Below are positions 11,059 through 20,759 of a stretch of 64,000 nucleotides of DNA, one piece after another. The stretch lies in assembly GCA_011037195.1 (NCBI GenBank), contig JAAEAF010014810.1, positions 32,510 to 96,509 of the forward strand, read 5' to 3'. The first letter of the stretch is position 1. Each line of letters opens with the position of its first letter. The stretch comes from Triatoma infestans. Lineage: Eukaryota > Arthropoda > Insecta > Hemiptera > Reduviidae. The notes under the pieces were generated by a model, which did no database searches, had not been told where the DNA came from, and saw only the letters and a list, made by a program, of their open reading frames with translations. Position numbers and translations under genes: made by a program.

Positions 11059-11345
11059 TTATTTGGTTTCAGAGATATTTTCCGTGATAGCCTGGTATTC
11101 GTCCGGTTTGGGGCGTTCATCCACCATCAGGAAGCCTTGATAAAACAGTGTATTAACATAGACTTGCAAGAGTAAAATCAGTTTTATATATTCTCTGTGC
11201 TTTGTATCCAAGTCTGTGTTATCGCAATGTTTTATCAAGACATCCTGATGATGGACGAACGCACAAAACAGGTCGATGGCTACAAAATGAAGCAGGCTAT
11301 CACGGAAAATATTTCTGATGCTTTCCACCTCTGCGGGCCCAACTA
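11059..11345. repeat. Palindromic ribozyme-bearing unit (family a)
   Basis: Left and right halves are imperfect reverse complements centred near 11195. Both halves carry the pieces TTCCGTGATAGCCT / AGGCTATCACGGAA, and CATCATCAGG-type hammerhead halves. The right-hand core is CTGATGA (11245-11251) with GGTC at 11271-11274, but stem II has decayed to TGGACGAACGCAC. The left-hand core has lost CTGATGA. The 89-codon minus-strand frame spanning it is palindrome noise. Confidence 0.75.
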
Positions 11346-11538
11346 CAGCAGTTATTTGGTTTGGTAAAGGTTGGCGCTGTCTACTGGGCTGTAATGTGAT
11401 CCTTCTTCTACCTGCTTTGCTAAGTACTTGGCAGCAGTAAGGGAAAGCCGCGTAAGTGTTTCACATAGGCTTTTTGAAAAAAGTCGCTTTTAGAAAGAAG
11501 GGAATTGGTTCTAATACTGAGTAAATACTGAAGGCGAT

Positions 11539-11754
11539 GTTTTTTTTTTTTTAATTTAAGGCCTGGGAGCCTTCTCAGTGCACTACCGACTTCCGGACAG
11601 TACAAACACTCGATACACACAACACGGCACTCCACCAGGCTGTAAGCTGTAGAGGCTCCTAGGAAGAGAAAATCTAATGGTAGCAGGGCTGGATTCGAAC
11701 CTGGGAACTCCGCGATGCTAGTCCAGCGCGCTACCACTGAGCCAGTCCCTCCTC
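11539..11754 (-). mobile_element. tRNA-derived SINE (SINE-1), minus strand
   Basis: Read on the minus strand, the head GGGACTGGCTCAGTGGTAGC (A box) and GGTTCGAATCC (B box, about 11690-11702) are well kept. Body landmarks CTTCCTAGGAGCCTCTACAG and GAAGTCGGTAGTGCACTG follow. The tail is the T run near 11540-11552 on the plus strand. This is the best preserved tRNA-like head in the window. Part of the middle is a divergent insertion rich in GTGTATCGAG. Confidence 0.85.
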
Positions 11755-11880
11755 TGATTTTTTGTATTATCATTACTAATTAGATTATGTACTCAATCGG
11801 AAGGTCTTTGTTTTTAATGTCTTAGCGGAAGTAAATGCATCATCAATAATTATGCTACGTAATATATTTGTAACTAACTT

Positions 11881-12465
11881 CTTCTTCTTCTTCTATTGGC
11901 GCATGTAGCTGCCCTTGGTCTCCTCCATAATTGCCAACCATCTCTCTCTATCCCGGGCGTGCGTCACACTTATATTTAATTTCCTTAAGTCTCTCCGCAC
12001 GCTATCTTTCCATCTATTCTTGGGACGTCCCTTTGGCCTTACTCCAACAGGTGAGGCCTCGTATATCTTTTTTGCAATTCTGCAGTCTTCCATCCTCAGG
12101 AGGTGTCCAAGCCATCTCAGACGCTGAATTCTTATCTGCGCTGACAGTTTTAAATCTTGGTAAAGATCATATAATTCCCTGTTTTTTCTTCTACGCCAAA
12201 CGCCGTTCTCACATATTCCCCCAACACCCCTCAAACTTATATTCGCCTCAACACTTTCCGCTCAAATCGGGCCAGCAGATTTGCTGACGAATTCTTGAGC
12301 GTCCATGTTTCAAAGGCGTAAGTGACGACTGGCCTTATGAGGGTTTTGTAGATGTTTATCTTGGAGGAGCGGCTTACGAGCCGGCTTTTCAAGACTCTGT
12401 CAAGCGCAAAATACGCTTTATTCCCAGCAAGGATCCTCTTTCTTATCTCTTTGTGGCTAATTTAG
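11881..12465 (-). mobile_element. RTE-type LINE 3' end with (GAA)n tail
   Basis: Minus-strand translation upstream of 12234 gives EIRKRILAGNKAYFALD, KINIYKTLIRPVVTYAFETW and FERKVLRRI. A frameshift follows, then ENGVWRRRKNRELYDLY, RLRWLGHLLRMED, and KGRPKNRWKDSVRRDL. This is the region after the reverse transcriptase palm in RTE-type LINEs, where GRPK.RW is characteristic. A stop lies near 11893, and the 3' end is a GAAGAAGAAG tail (11880-11893). The upstream RT is missing, so this is a 5'-truncated dead copy of about 590 bp. Confidence 0.8.
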
Positions 12466-12639
12466 AAACCTTAAAGTTCTTTAGGACAAAGTTAAAAATT
12501 TGATGTGAAACACTCATACAACTTTCTCCTACTGTAATTTATTTAGTAATAATTAACTATTCTATTCTAACTTATTTTTATTAAATATTAACTTGTCTTC
12601 AATGGTGTTTCCATGAGAGATTCTAAAGTTAATAATATG

Positions 12640-12980
12640 ACTTTGTTTAAGGAAACGTGGCTTCCCCAGAACCCTTCAAAAATTAATTTTCTCTGAAAAA
12701 TGTTACAAACATAAGTTATATATCTTTACATGAACAAATTAGTATACTAAATTCAATAAAACTGATGCGAGCCTTATGGAGAAAATTGCAGTTAATTAAA
12801 AAGAAACTATCCAATAAGTCAATTGATTTTCTTCAAAATTTGGGCAATCTTAACATCATATATAATTAATATTATATAAATGGCAGAATCGTATAATAAA
12901 CTGAAATGGGGAAGTAGTACTTTCGGTTGAGGAATTTTGACAGAAACTTTACTGTCGGGTCTCATAACGATACCCAAACG
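12640..12980 (+). repeat. Repeat family A fragment
   Basis: It contains GGAAACGTGGCTTCCCC, CTTATGGAGAAAATTGCAG and GTAGTACTTTCGGTTGAGG, which match parts of the family-A 3' half seen at 20780-21060 and 10270-10580. It is heavily diverged and bounded only approximately. Confidence 0.45.
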
Positions 12981-13605
12981 GAATGGCAAGTGTGATGGAT
13001 GCAAGAAACTTAGAAATATAATAATTCATAAATAAATCAAAAATATCTAGATATGTGACATTCCCTTGCAAAAGGACAAGTCAGGTATATGGAAACAGTT
13101 ACTGGAAAAATTTAAGAACAATTATGGCATTGTACTACCCCTTCTTCTCACAGGGGAGGAATTGAAGGAACAAAGAGAAGAGATTGTTTTAAAGACAGAC
13201 TTGTTCTAAATATCAAGGTGGAAACAATGGAACACTACTTCAGGAATCGCTCTCTAAATATCTGTGCCAGTTTCACAATAAATTAAATAAGTTTATAATA
13301 TCAAATAAGTTGTAGTTATTATTTTAACAGAATATATTAATTGTTAACAGTGGTGATTTCTTGATTATTACTAATACTTCATTCTCTTTTAAACTTGCAT
13401 ACTTACAAGCCCCTTTTACTACAACACCGCTCGTGCTACTTACTACAAATACACATCATCACACCAAAACATTACACAAGTTTGAATTTTTTTGTGATAT
13501 TTCATTTTTAAGTTATGTTTTGGTGTTCGTTACGACCGTTGTATTCAATGTTGTGAAATAGATGTTGAGGTTTGGTCATAAGAAAACTCTTTTTAAATTT
13601 TCACT

Positions 13606-13635
13606 GACGTTTGGCAAATTTATTGCCTTCTTCAG
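13606..13635 (-). ncRNA. Hammerhead-like core, family d, left arm
   Basis: On the minus strand: CTGAAGA, stem II AGGCAATAAATTTGCC (GGCA pairs with TGCC), AAAC, GTC. The G normally before AAA is missing, so this copy is probably inactive. The partner arm at 13692-13711 keeps that G but has lost the stem II loop. Confidence 0.5.
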
Positions 13636-13691
13636 GGTCTGTACAAAGGTTTTGACAGTTATAAAGGTTTTTGAAAACCTTTATACAGACC

Positions 13692-13711
13692 CTGAAGAAG
13701 GCCGAATCGTC
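13692..13711 (+). ncRNA. Hammerhead-like core, family d, right arm (stem II collapsed)
   Basis: CTGAAGA AGGCC GAATCGTC: the 5' core and the G-A-A segment with the following GTC are present. Stem II is cut to AGGCC without a loop, and GAAAC has become GAATC. It is useful mainly in showing the ancestral arrangement together with the left arm. Confidence 0.4.
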
Positions 13712-13796
13712 GGTGAAAATTTAAAAAGAGTTTTTTATGACCGAACCTCAACATCTATTTTAGAACATTTTTAAGTTATGTTGTACATATGGTTGT

Positions 13797-14096
13797 GCGT
13801 GACCATGCTGTCATGGAAAATATCTCTGAAACCATATAACATTAGAAATTTTACGCCATAGATGTTGACGCGACTTAAATTACAAAAAAAAAAAAAAATG
13901 AGCGCTTTCAGTATTTCCTCAATAGTAATTTCCTTCTTCCTAAAAGCGACTTTTTTCAATTCACACACAGACCATTATCTAGAAACCACTTTTTCGGACT
14001 CGCAAGACCATAAAATGTGTATTTCCGGTGAAAACACTATAATGAAAATTTGACAAGATCACAATACTTCCTCTTTACCAGCAGTATGAGAAAGTA
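13797..14096 (-). repeat. Repeat family A copy, inverted, with SINE tail remnant
   Basis: Minus-strand order is ACTTTCTCATACTGCTGG, TAAAGAGGAAGTATTGTGAT, CACCGGAAATACACATTTTA, GATAATGGTCTGTGTG, AAAAAGTCGCTTTTAGGAAG, a T run, AATTTAAGTCGCGTCAACAT (SINE-1 3' end), then AAATTTCTAATGTTATATGG and TTTCAGAGATATTTTCC. The last two blocks match 11047-11083. Confidence 0.65.
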
Positions 14097-14512
14097 AAAA
14101 AAAAACAAAAAAAAACCGGTAGCTTGAATCTTTAATTCATAAATAAACAATTTACCATCCATTCTAGGTAGGATCTTTAGTTAGGATTATTAATTAAAAT
14201 AAGAAATCTCTCTTGAAATATTTCTTCAGCTATCAATTTGTATTGAAACAAATTGTATAAGAAGGAATTGTTGATAAATCTTAGTGTCTGGTAGACAAAT
14301 GGAAGAGGTAGGCTTGATTGACGTTTGATGATGTCTGCTGAGACAAGCTTGTTGTATTATTAAACCGGGGTCCTAAGATGTGGAAGAAGAAGTGATAGTC
14401 GATGTTTGAAGTTTAGTAGTTAAGAGATAGTAGACTGGATGGCACGAACAATCTCTCCATTGTTGTATTCTTACACAAATGAACTACTACCTTATTTCTT
14501 CCCGTTGATTGT

Positions 14513-14517
<5 letters not shown>

Positions 14518-14557
<40 letters not shown>
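14518..14557 (+). repeat. (AC)n microsatellite
   Basis: About 17 uninterrupted AC units run from 14523 to 14556, with short CA steps before them. A GA-rich stretch follows. Confidence 0.95.
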
Positions 14558-14558
<1 letters not shown>

Positions 14559-14896
14559 AGAGTGAGAGAGAGGTTATTAAAGAATATTTTGCTTGACTAG
14601 TTGAGTAGGGTTTTTTCTTTTAATGCACGCTTCAAAACATGATACAGACATACATACGTAGCACACACAAGCCTTATAGACAAGAAAAGAGAGAGATACT
14701 GCGGTAGAAGAGACAAGAAACATCCATTAAAATAACCATTTAATGAATATTTTGCGTACGGCAGTAGTTTTATTACGCTGCATTAAATGTAGTTTAGGAA
14801 TGAGATTAATTAAAATTAAAACTGCACTAGAAACTTATCTTTACTAGTTATTATTGTAATCTTTGGCGCTTGTAGTAGTGTATATACTAAGTAGTT

Positions 14897-14917
14897 GTTG
14901 TTGTTGTTGTTGTTGTT
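14897..14917 (+). repeat. (TTG)n microsatellite
   Basis: About seven GTT/TTG units. It encodes only a leucine run in a spurious frame. Confidence 0.9.
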
Positions 14918-15492
14918 TAGTTATAAAAGCTTCAGAAGACAAGAAGATGAAGAAGTTGAAGAAAAGGTTTTTAGTGCAGATAGTTTATATGGCCACCCAC
15001 ATGGACTGTTTTCTTCTTTTGTAAGACAGTCACAGGGACAAGGACCTGATTATGTTGGTTGGGGGGGGGGCAGGGAGGTTTGCCCTTAGATGGAAAACAT
15101 GGTTTCTCTATTTCCAGAACACAGTCTTGACATCATTCCCTGTCCCAAACCCACTCCCTCGATCTGTTCTGGATTTCAACAAGATAAATTGTGGACCATT
15201 TATTGAGATGTCTTCTAACATTTATTTTCGAGTATCATAGTACCCATACATTCCAATATCTAATAACTTCATGGTTATTTATAGATTTATTATATATATA
15301 TATTTTTTTCTTACTCCTAATAAGAGAAAATATAGTTCGTGTCAAATTTTTAAAACTGAATTTTCACCGGAAATACATGTTGTCAGTGCGAAAAAATGCT
15401 TTTAGCGAATAGTCTGTGTGTATGTGTGTGTATGAACAAAATATTTCAAAAATAAAAACTCATAGGAAGCTTAAACTTGATACTCCGTTTAG

Positions 15493-15911
15493 GTTAGCGT
15501 ATGAAGCTTAATGACAGTGAATTTGCGTCCGCTTCATTACCTAGAAGGATTAACAATAGTTAGATAGAGTAGGCGGAGTGAACGTGGGTTGATTGTATTT
15601 ATTTATTGTTGTGCATGCGGTATGAATGCGGTACGGTTAGGGTTTAGGATTAGTATACTCGTATAAATAGTATTAGTATATTAGGTTAGTTTAATTGAGG
15701 CTCCCCTGGAACGTTGAGTACAGGCGAACTGGTTTGTTTGTTTTATAAATAATTTAGAAAATTTAAATATTGTATTTGTGATCTTTCACGCAGCAATCCA
15801 GGCCGTGTATGTATTTGGCAGATATTATATGTTGATTGTAATGTGTACGGGCAGGGATGAGCGCGAGCTCAGGTACTGCCCTCTAGTGGGTTTAAAAAAA
15901 CAAAAAAAAAA
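15493..15911 (+). mobile_element. Retroposed insertion with poly-A tail and 3'-terminal hairpin
   Basis: The insertion is flanked by TCCGTTTAG (15484-15492) and TCCATTTAG (15912-15920), a 9-bp duplication with one mismatch, and ends in an A-rich tail. Just before the tail is a 33-nt hairpin matching in structure the one at the end of the LINE at 22545-23280. The body is not visibly similar to that LINE and has no convincing open frame. It may be a SINE or a different LINE family sharing the 3' end. Orientation is set by the poly-A tail. Confidence 0.7.
15849..15881 (+). ncRNA. Conserved two-tier 3' hairpin with GCGA tetraloop
   Basis: GGGCAG...CTGCCC forms the outer stem, an internal loop of GGA / GGTA follows, and TGAGC-GCGA-GCTCA forms the inner stem with a GNRA loop. 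The matching hairpin at 23230-23262 has GGGCGG...CCGCCC and TGAGT-GCAA-GCTCA. It is probably the recognition site for the LINE reverse transcriptase, by analogy with known LINE 3' stem-loops. Confidence 0.7.
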
Positions 15912-16330
15912 TCCATTTAGCTACTACCAACCACTCACCACCACAACTGACACGAACGTTTTCGACAAATTCCATCAACCCGACTTTACTGGATTTTTTT
16001 TTTTCTTTTAGTTTCTCGTAATTTTCTCAGAATCAGCTCTTCCCATCAATCCGTCCGGATCTCAGAATTCGTACGCTATCTACCCATGTATATTTATCAC
16101 TTGTATTTGAAACATTTTCCCTTGGAATAATTGATTCTTTGACGGTTCTGGGGGAACATTAGTGCTAAGCTTTTCTCTAAAGCTCCACTTGAATACGATA
16201 ACATTTAAGTACATTTAGAAGCTTTGCTAGAATTTCAAATTTGAAGAAAACTTTACTGAATACGTTTTTGAGTTTTTTTTGAAATTTTCTCAAAAAATGA
16301 TTATAACTGTTTACTTTAAACTTGGAATGC

Positions 16331-17399
16331 TGGATTAGTGAACTATTTTGGACTACTATGTAATCATATCTGTACCTGCCGCATAGGATAGTAAGGTGGT
16401 ATCTGTCTATCCAACATCTATATTTTCGCATTAGGATAAATGAGTAAAATCTGAAGTTAAAAAAAAAAATGGTTATTTTCATATAATTAGAATAAGATGT
16501 CTTATTTGCAAAAAACTTCTTTTCTTACTAGGGATGTTCGATATTTAATGTAAATTCAAATTTGCCGCCAACGGCGTACAACAATTTCATTTTGGAAGGA
16601 GGGAATTGTAGTACCTTGATAATAATTTACTAATCTATTAGGCTGTGTCCTAAGTACCATGTAATACTCAAATGAGCAAGTTGTAATGCAGCACTCTGAG
16701 CAGTAAATCTGTCTATAAAATTCAGGCCAGTTCGGTTGCCCTTAATTGTGAAAACCCAAGTTTGCCACTTCTGGTTTTCCTGGGTAGTGTTAATAAACTG
16801 GTCTTTTGTCGAGTAAGCGGCTCCGGTTCTCTCAGGCCTGCATAGGTTCATTGTGAAGTCACATGGTTGTTACTTCCCGTTGGTTTCCTGCCGAGCAACT
16901 TGTGGGGAGCCCGTTTAACTATTATTATCTACAATCATCAGCCAAGTTGCAATGTATCAGCAAAGACTCCAGACTTGGAAGCACATAAGAATTATTTCCT
17001 TATTCCTATTTTTTCCTTTCCCCTTTTAGCGCCATTCCTTTGGCTTATTGAAAGTGATAATAAATAATATTTTCTACCCATTTTTTAATTTAATTTATAT
17101 ATTCATTTTTCCCATATAATTTTTAATACTATAATTTCCTATTTTTTCTCATAAATCATATTATTTTATATACAGTTCACTAAATATTTTCACTCACTTT
17201 ATATTTTTAATTTTTGCTGTTTTTTTTATTAAACAGAGCCCTCAATATATATATTTTTTTATTTTTATTTTTTTACTTTGCCTGTATTTACTAAACAACG
17301 GATTAAGGACAAATAATATAAATTTGGCACTGCAACTTTATATTTGCTCATTTAAAGTAGTTAGATTTTCATGTGGACCTTGAGTAATTTTTTAGGCTA
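16331..17399. other. No recognised gene; unassigned 73-codon minus frame
   Basis: A minus-strand frame at 16630-16851 has non-random composition (WQTWVFTIKGNRTGLNFIDR in the middle) and better GC balance than its surroundings, so it may be an old transposon coding relic. I recognise no family. The rest is AT-rich. Confidence 0.35.
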
Positions 17400-17739
17400 A
17401 ATAAGTTTAGAAATCTCTGTTTTAGAGACTAGACTATCTCTCAACCTTTGCCTGAAAAAAAACACCAAAATTCAATTTTCTCTTTAAAATATCTCAGAGT
17501 CAGTGTCGCTAGTATATCTTGATTAAAGAAAATCAATAGATTTCTTTTTAAGAAAAGAACAAAAAAAAACAGAAATATATATAAATCAATGAAGTAGAGT
17601 AATTCCGTTTGAGAAATATTGATCGAATTTTGTCACATCGTTTTGTGATAATCAAGCGTATCTTTATGTTTGAAATTTTTCGTTTTCAAAACGAAAAAAA
17701 AAGTGTGCAATTTTTCGTTTTTTCGAAGGTTTGTTGAAT

Positions 17740-17990
17740 AAAATACATAATTAAAAGAAAACAGCACGCCCACCACACTCACACAAACGACAATTCTCTA
17801 AAAAAACTTTTCCGATGCCGGTGTGTGGGGAGGGGGTCACAATCATGAATTTTCCATGAAAACAGGATTTGAAAAATTGAGTGACGAATTGAGTGAACTT
17901 CATGTTACCCCCAAAAAATTGGAAGTAATATAATTTATAAGAGTAGAATTTTTTGAAGTTACAATTCGAGCAATACATTTGCGGAGTACT
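17740..17990 (-). repeat. Repeat family A fragment, inverted
   Basis: On the minus strand there is TCAATTTTTCAAATCCTGTT, TTCATGGAAAATTCATG, ACTTTTTTAGAGAATTGTCG, then TGTGTGAGTGTGGTGG. This is the family-A block around the GTGTGTG segment. Divergence is high. Confidence 0.5.
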
Positions 17991-18203
17991 CGTATATAGA
18001 AAATAAATTCGACCTTTTAAAGTATTCTTAAGTTCATAAGTTCATGCTTGCCAAATATAGCATGCTGATAATGTGATATAATAACATCCAACGAACTTTA
18101 CACTAATTAATGTAATCTTCTGTAATCAAAACTTGATTATAAAAATCCATCTTAGTAACCGGTTAATTAATTCTCTTCAAGATACATATCAGTAACGTTT
18201 TAT

Positions 18204-18700
18204 TTACTTTCTCTTACTCTTTGGTAAAAACGTGTTCGAGTCAAATTTTTCAAAATTGAGTTTTTCACGGGAAATATATGTTTTGAGGTTCCTTGAATTC
18301 ATAAAAAAAAAAAAAAAAATATTTTCGTGAATGATCTTGTATGTATTATTGTGCGAGCGTGAGAGCGTGTATTTGGATAAAATTTCTCAAAAAATGAAAA
18401 ATCGCTGCGACCTCAAACTTGGTATTCCATTTATTGTATCATCCACCTCATGTGATGCAAAATGGTTTTAGTCAAAATCCATCAACCGGGAGTACGACTT
18501 TTCTGATTTTTTCTTTTCAGTTTCTCGCGATTTTCATGAAAACTTTTCCATCGAATTTCTTTACACATTTCGTATACTACACATATAAATCCCCATCACT
18601 TTTATTTGTAACATATTTCTGGAAAAATTGATATTTCTTTGGAGGGTTCTGGATTAACCGTAACGTTAAACTTTAGTACTACTTGAATAAAATATATATA
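18204..18700 (+). repeat. Repeat family A copy
   Basis: ACTTTCTCTTACTCTTTGG, GTCAAATTTTTCAAAATTGAG, GGGAAATATATGTTTTGAGG, a TGCGAGCGTGAGAGCGTG block, AAATTTCTCAAAAAATG, CAAACTTGGTATTCCATTTA, CATCAACCGGGAGTACG, TTTCTCGCGATTTTC, ATATAAATCCCCATCACTT and GGAGGGTTCTGGATTAACCG follow in family order. It is directly followed by the LTR pair. Confidence 0.7.
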
Positions 18701-18707
18701 TAGTAGA

Positions 18708-18978
18708 TGGTTTTGTTTGATGAGTTAAGAAGAAAACTTGGTTAACACTGGTTAACTGATATATTAATTAATGAGACACAGACTGCCTGGACTTTATAAT
18801 GGTTGAATGTTTAAGGTAGAGTGGTAAGCGATTGAATTTAATGAACTGATTTCAACTGTGTTTAACTGTTTCACTGTCGCTATATTTATACAGCTTCTCC
18901 CACTCTCCCACTCCAGTCCGAGAGAGTGGTTGAGCTTCTCTTGCTCTCTTTGGTTGCTGAGCTTTTCTTGCTGTTACA
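18708..18978 (-). mobile_element. Solo-LTR-like repeat, copy 2 of an adjacent pair
   Basis: Read on the minus strand it begins TGTAACAGCAAG and ends CAAACAAAACCA, the usual TG...CA of an LTR. It holds a TATA box in AGCTGTATAAATATAGCG, about 90 bp in. It is about 271 bp and closely resembles 19011-19270. No gag or pol is present between or beside the pair. Confidence 0.65.
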
Positions 18979-19010
18979 TCATCATAATGGATGTGTTGGA
19001 TGGAGAGAAT
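18979..19010. other. 32-bp spacer between two direct LTR-like repeats
   Basis: This is the only sequence left between the two LTR copies. It could be a relic of the internal region, such as primer-site flank, or a host target. It is too short to classify. Confidence 0.4.
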
Positions 19011-19270
19011 TGGTTTTGTTTGATGAGTTAAGAAGAAGACTTGGTTAACTGATATATTAATAATGAGACACAGACTGCCTGGACTTTACAATGGTTGAAT
19101 GTTTAAGGTAGAGTGGTAAGCGATTGGATGTACTGAACTGATTTCAACTGTGTTTAACTGTTTCACTGTCGCTATATTTATACAGCTTCTCCCACTCTCC
19201 TACTCCAGTCCGGGAGAGTGGTTGAGCTTCTCTTACTCTCTTAGGTTGCTGAGCTTCTCTTGCTGTTACA
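19011..19270 (-). mobile_element. Solo-LTR-like repeat, copy 1 of an adjacent pair
   Basis: Same orientation as 18708-18978 and clearly the same sequence, with scattered substitutions and small deletions. TATA box AGCTGTATAAATATAGCG is identical. GA-rich pentamers (GGGAGAAG, GAGAGTAAG) near the start may be regulatory. I find no target duplication around the pair. Confidence 0.65.
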
Positions 19271-20310
19271 TATTATGGATCTACAACCCAAATTACATTA
19301 AATTATACCAGAAGCATTTTTAATATTTCAAATTCAGTTGTGCAACTTTACCGTATAGTTTTTGAGCTTTTTTGGACTGTTCTTGGAAACTACTTTAACG
19401 ATTTGCTTTCAACGGAATACTAACTGCTAAAATATAATCATATCAGTTTGATTTGAAGCTGTATATCAGAAAAAATTATTTTAAACGGATTTTCGGATAG
19501 CTTAGACTGAAAATTTTAAATTACACATCCAGTATTTCTTGGCTATATGGCCAAGTCACCTATATAGCCATTACATTCACTACCTGAACTTAATAAACTA
19601 ATATGTGTAATGCTAGACCTTCTAGTAGTAGGGCTAACTATAACTTTATTAAAAATCTCTAATCAAAAAAAAATATGTTAATGAGAATTGTGATATTTGT
19701 AATAATAAGTAAGTGTCCTAATTTATTTACATCAGATTCTTTTTTTTGTTTTTGTTTTAGTATAAGATAATATGTTATAAAAAATTTTAGGAAAAAAATA
19801 ACGGGTTTAGTAAAATAAAAAAAAGTAACTACAATTAAATACGCATTCTTTAGCGTCGTACAAATCCTGGTGACAATTGAACTTAAATTTTCACCTATTA
19901 AAGTGTCAAGAATGTCATTTAGCTACCATGTTATGTGAGAAAATAAAATAATAAACTAAAAATATGTTTGAATAGTAATTGATTTTGTCAAAGAGACAAT
20001 TTTAATGTTATCTAGGTCGCTACTGAACTGATTAATTGTTTTTGTGATGAATTTAAACTACAGTTCTTAACATTCATTCCAAATGACAGTCTGATTAGAT
20101 ATTGTCAAAGTACGCTTTATCAATCAATCAAAATTTGGTAATAGTAATTTGCAAAAATTAATAATTAAACTAATTATCAGTTATAAAAGAAAATAATTAT
20201 GGAATATCACTAATAGTAAGAATAACAGGTTTTTTTTTACTGCCCATTATTTTCTATTTTAGAATTATTTTCAAATTAGGTCATTTGTCTGTATATTTTT
20301 GAAGTGAAAA
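19271..20310. other. AT-rich spacer, nothing recognised
   Basis: No open frame, repeat landmark or tail was found. Poly-T and poly-A runs are scattered through it. Confidence 0.5.
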
Positions 20311-20410
20311 AAAAATCTGGTATGAAACACTCACACAACTTTCTCTGACTGCAGTTTACGATTTTATAAATGATAAATTTTCTTCTAACTTATAATTTTC
20401 ACTAAATGTT

Positions 20411-20700
20411 TGTAATAGGATCCAAAGAGAGGATCCGTAGCAGAGAAAGAGAGGCAAAATGACGTCACCACTCTCTCGGACTGGAGTGGGAGAAACCACA
20501 TAAATACAGCGACAGGAGATAGATATACAAGACAGTTCATACAACTGAAGTCACTCACCAGTCACAACGTGTCATTACCCTTTACCACTCTACTATTCTA
20601 AGTGTAAATTCCAGGCAGTCACTGTCACTTCTTATATAATATAAGAGTGTATAATGCAGTGTTCAGCCATATTTTGTTTGTTCATTCAAACCAGACCATT
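20411..20700 (+). mobile_element. Diverged LTR-like repeat related to 18708-19270
   Basis: On the plus strand it begins TGTAATAGGATCC and includes CTCTCTCGGACTGGAGTGGG, ACATAAATACAGCGACAG (TATA region), TTACCACTCTACTATTC and CCAGGCAGTC, in the same order as the minus-strand LTR pair. It is more diverged and in opposite orientation. The 3' boundary is approximate. Confidence 0.6.
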
Positions 20701-20759
20701 TCTCTCCTTCATCAACCCCATTTTATGTTTATTTGTTTTCAATTTTATATCAATGGGAG

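Larger units (their letters stand above)
13561..13760. repeat. Palindromic unit with two inverted hammerhead-like motifs (family d)
   Basis: The unit begins GATGTTGAGGTTTGGTCAT and ends with its reverse complement ATGACCGAACCTCAACATC. Both arms include AAACTCTTTTTAAATTTTCA or its complement. A central inner palindrome has AAAGGTTTT...AAAACCTTT. Each arm holds one hammerhead-like core on opposite strands. Frames running through it are by-products of the palindrome. Confidence 0.8.
15305..16330 (+). repeat. Repeat family A copy split by an insertion at 15493-15911
   Basis: The left part has CTTACTCCTAATAAGAGAAA, TTCACCGGAAATACATG, TTTTAGCGAATAGTCTGTG, GAACAAAATATTTC, GATACTCCGTTTAG. The right part resumes with CATCAACCCGACTTTACTG, ATCACTTGTATTTGAAAC and GTTCTGGGGGAACATTAG. 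The two parts join in family order when the intervening 419 bp are removed. Confidence 0.7.

Noticed and set aside
11869..12462. Target duplication for the RTE copy (TTGTAACTAA / TTGTGGCTAA)
   Set aside because: Two mismatches in ten, and the right-hand copy may still be coding sequence of the LINE. Not strong enough to claim.
14518..14557. Repeat arrays as possible CRISPR
   Set aside because: All short arrays in the window are microsatellites or minisatellites without spacers, and the genome is eukaryotic.
16630..16851. 73-codon minus-strand frame as a gene
   Set aside because: Composition is suggestive, but there is no recognised domain, no splice or promoter context, and it is surrounded by repeats.
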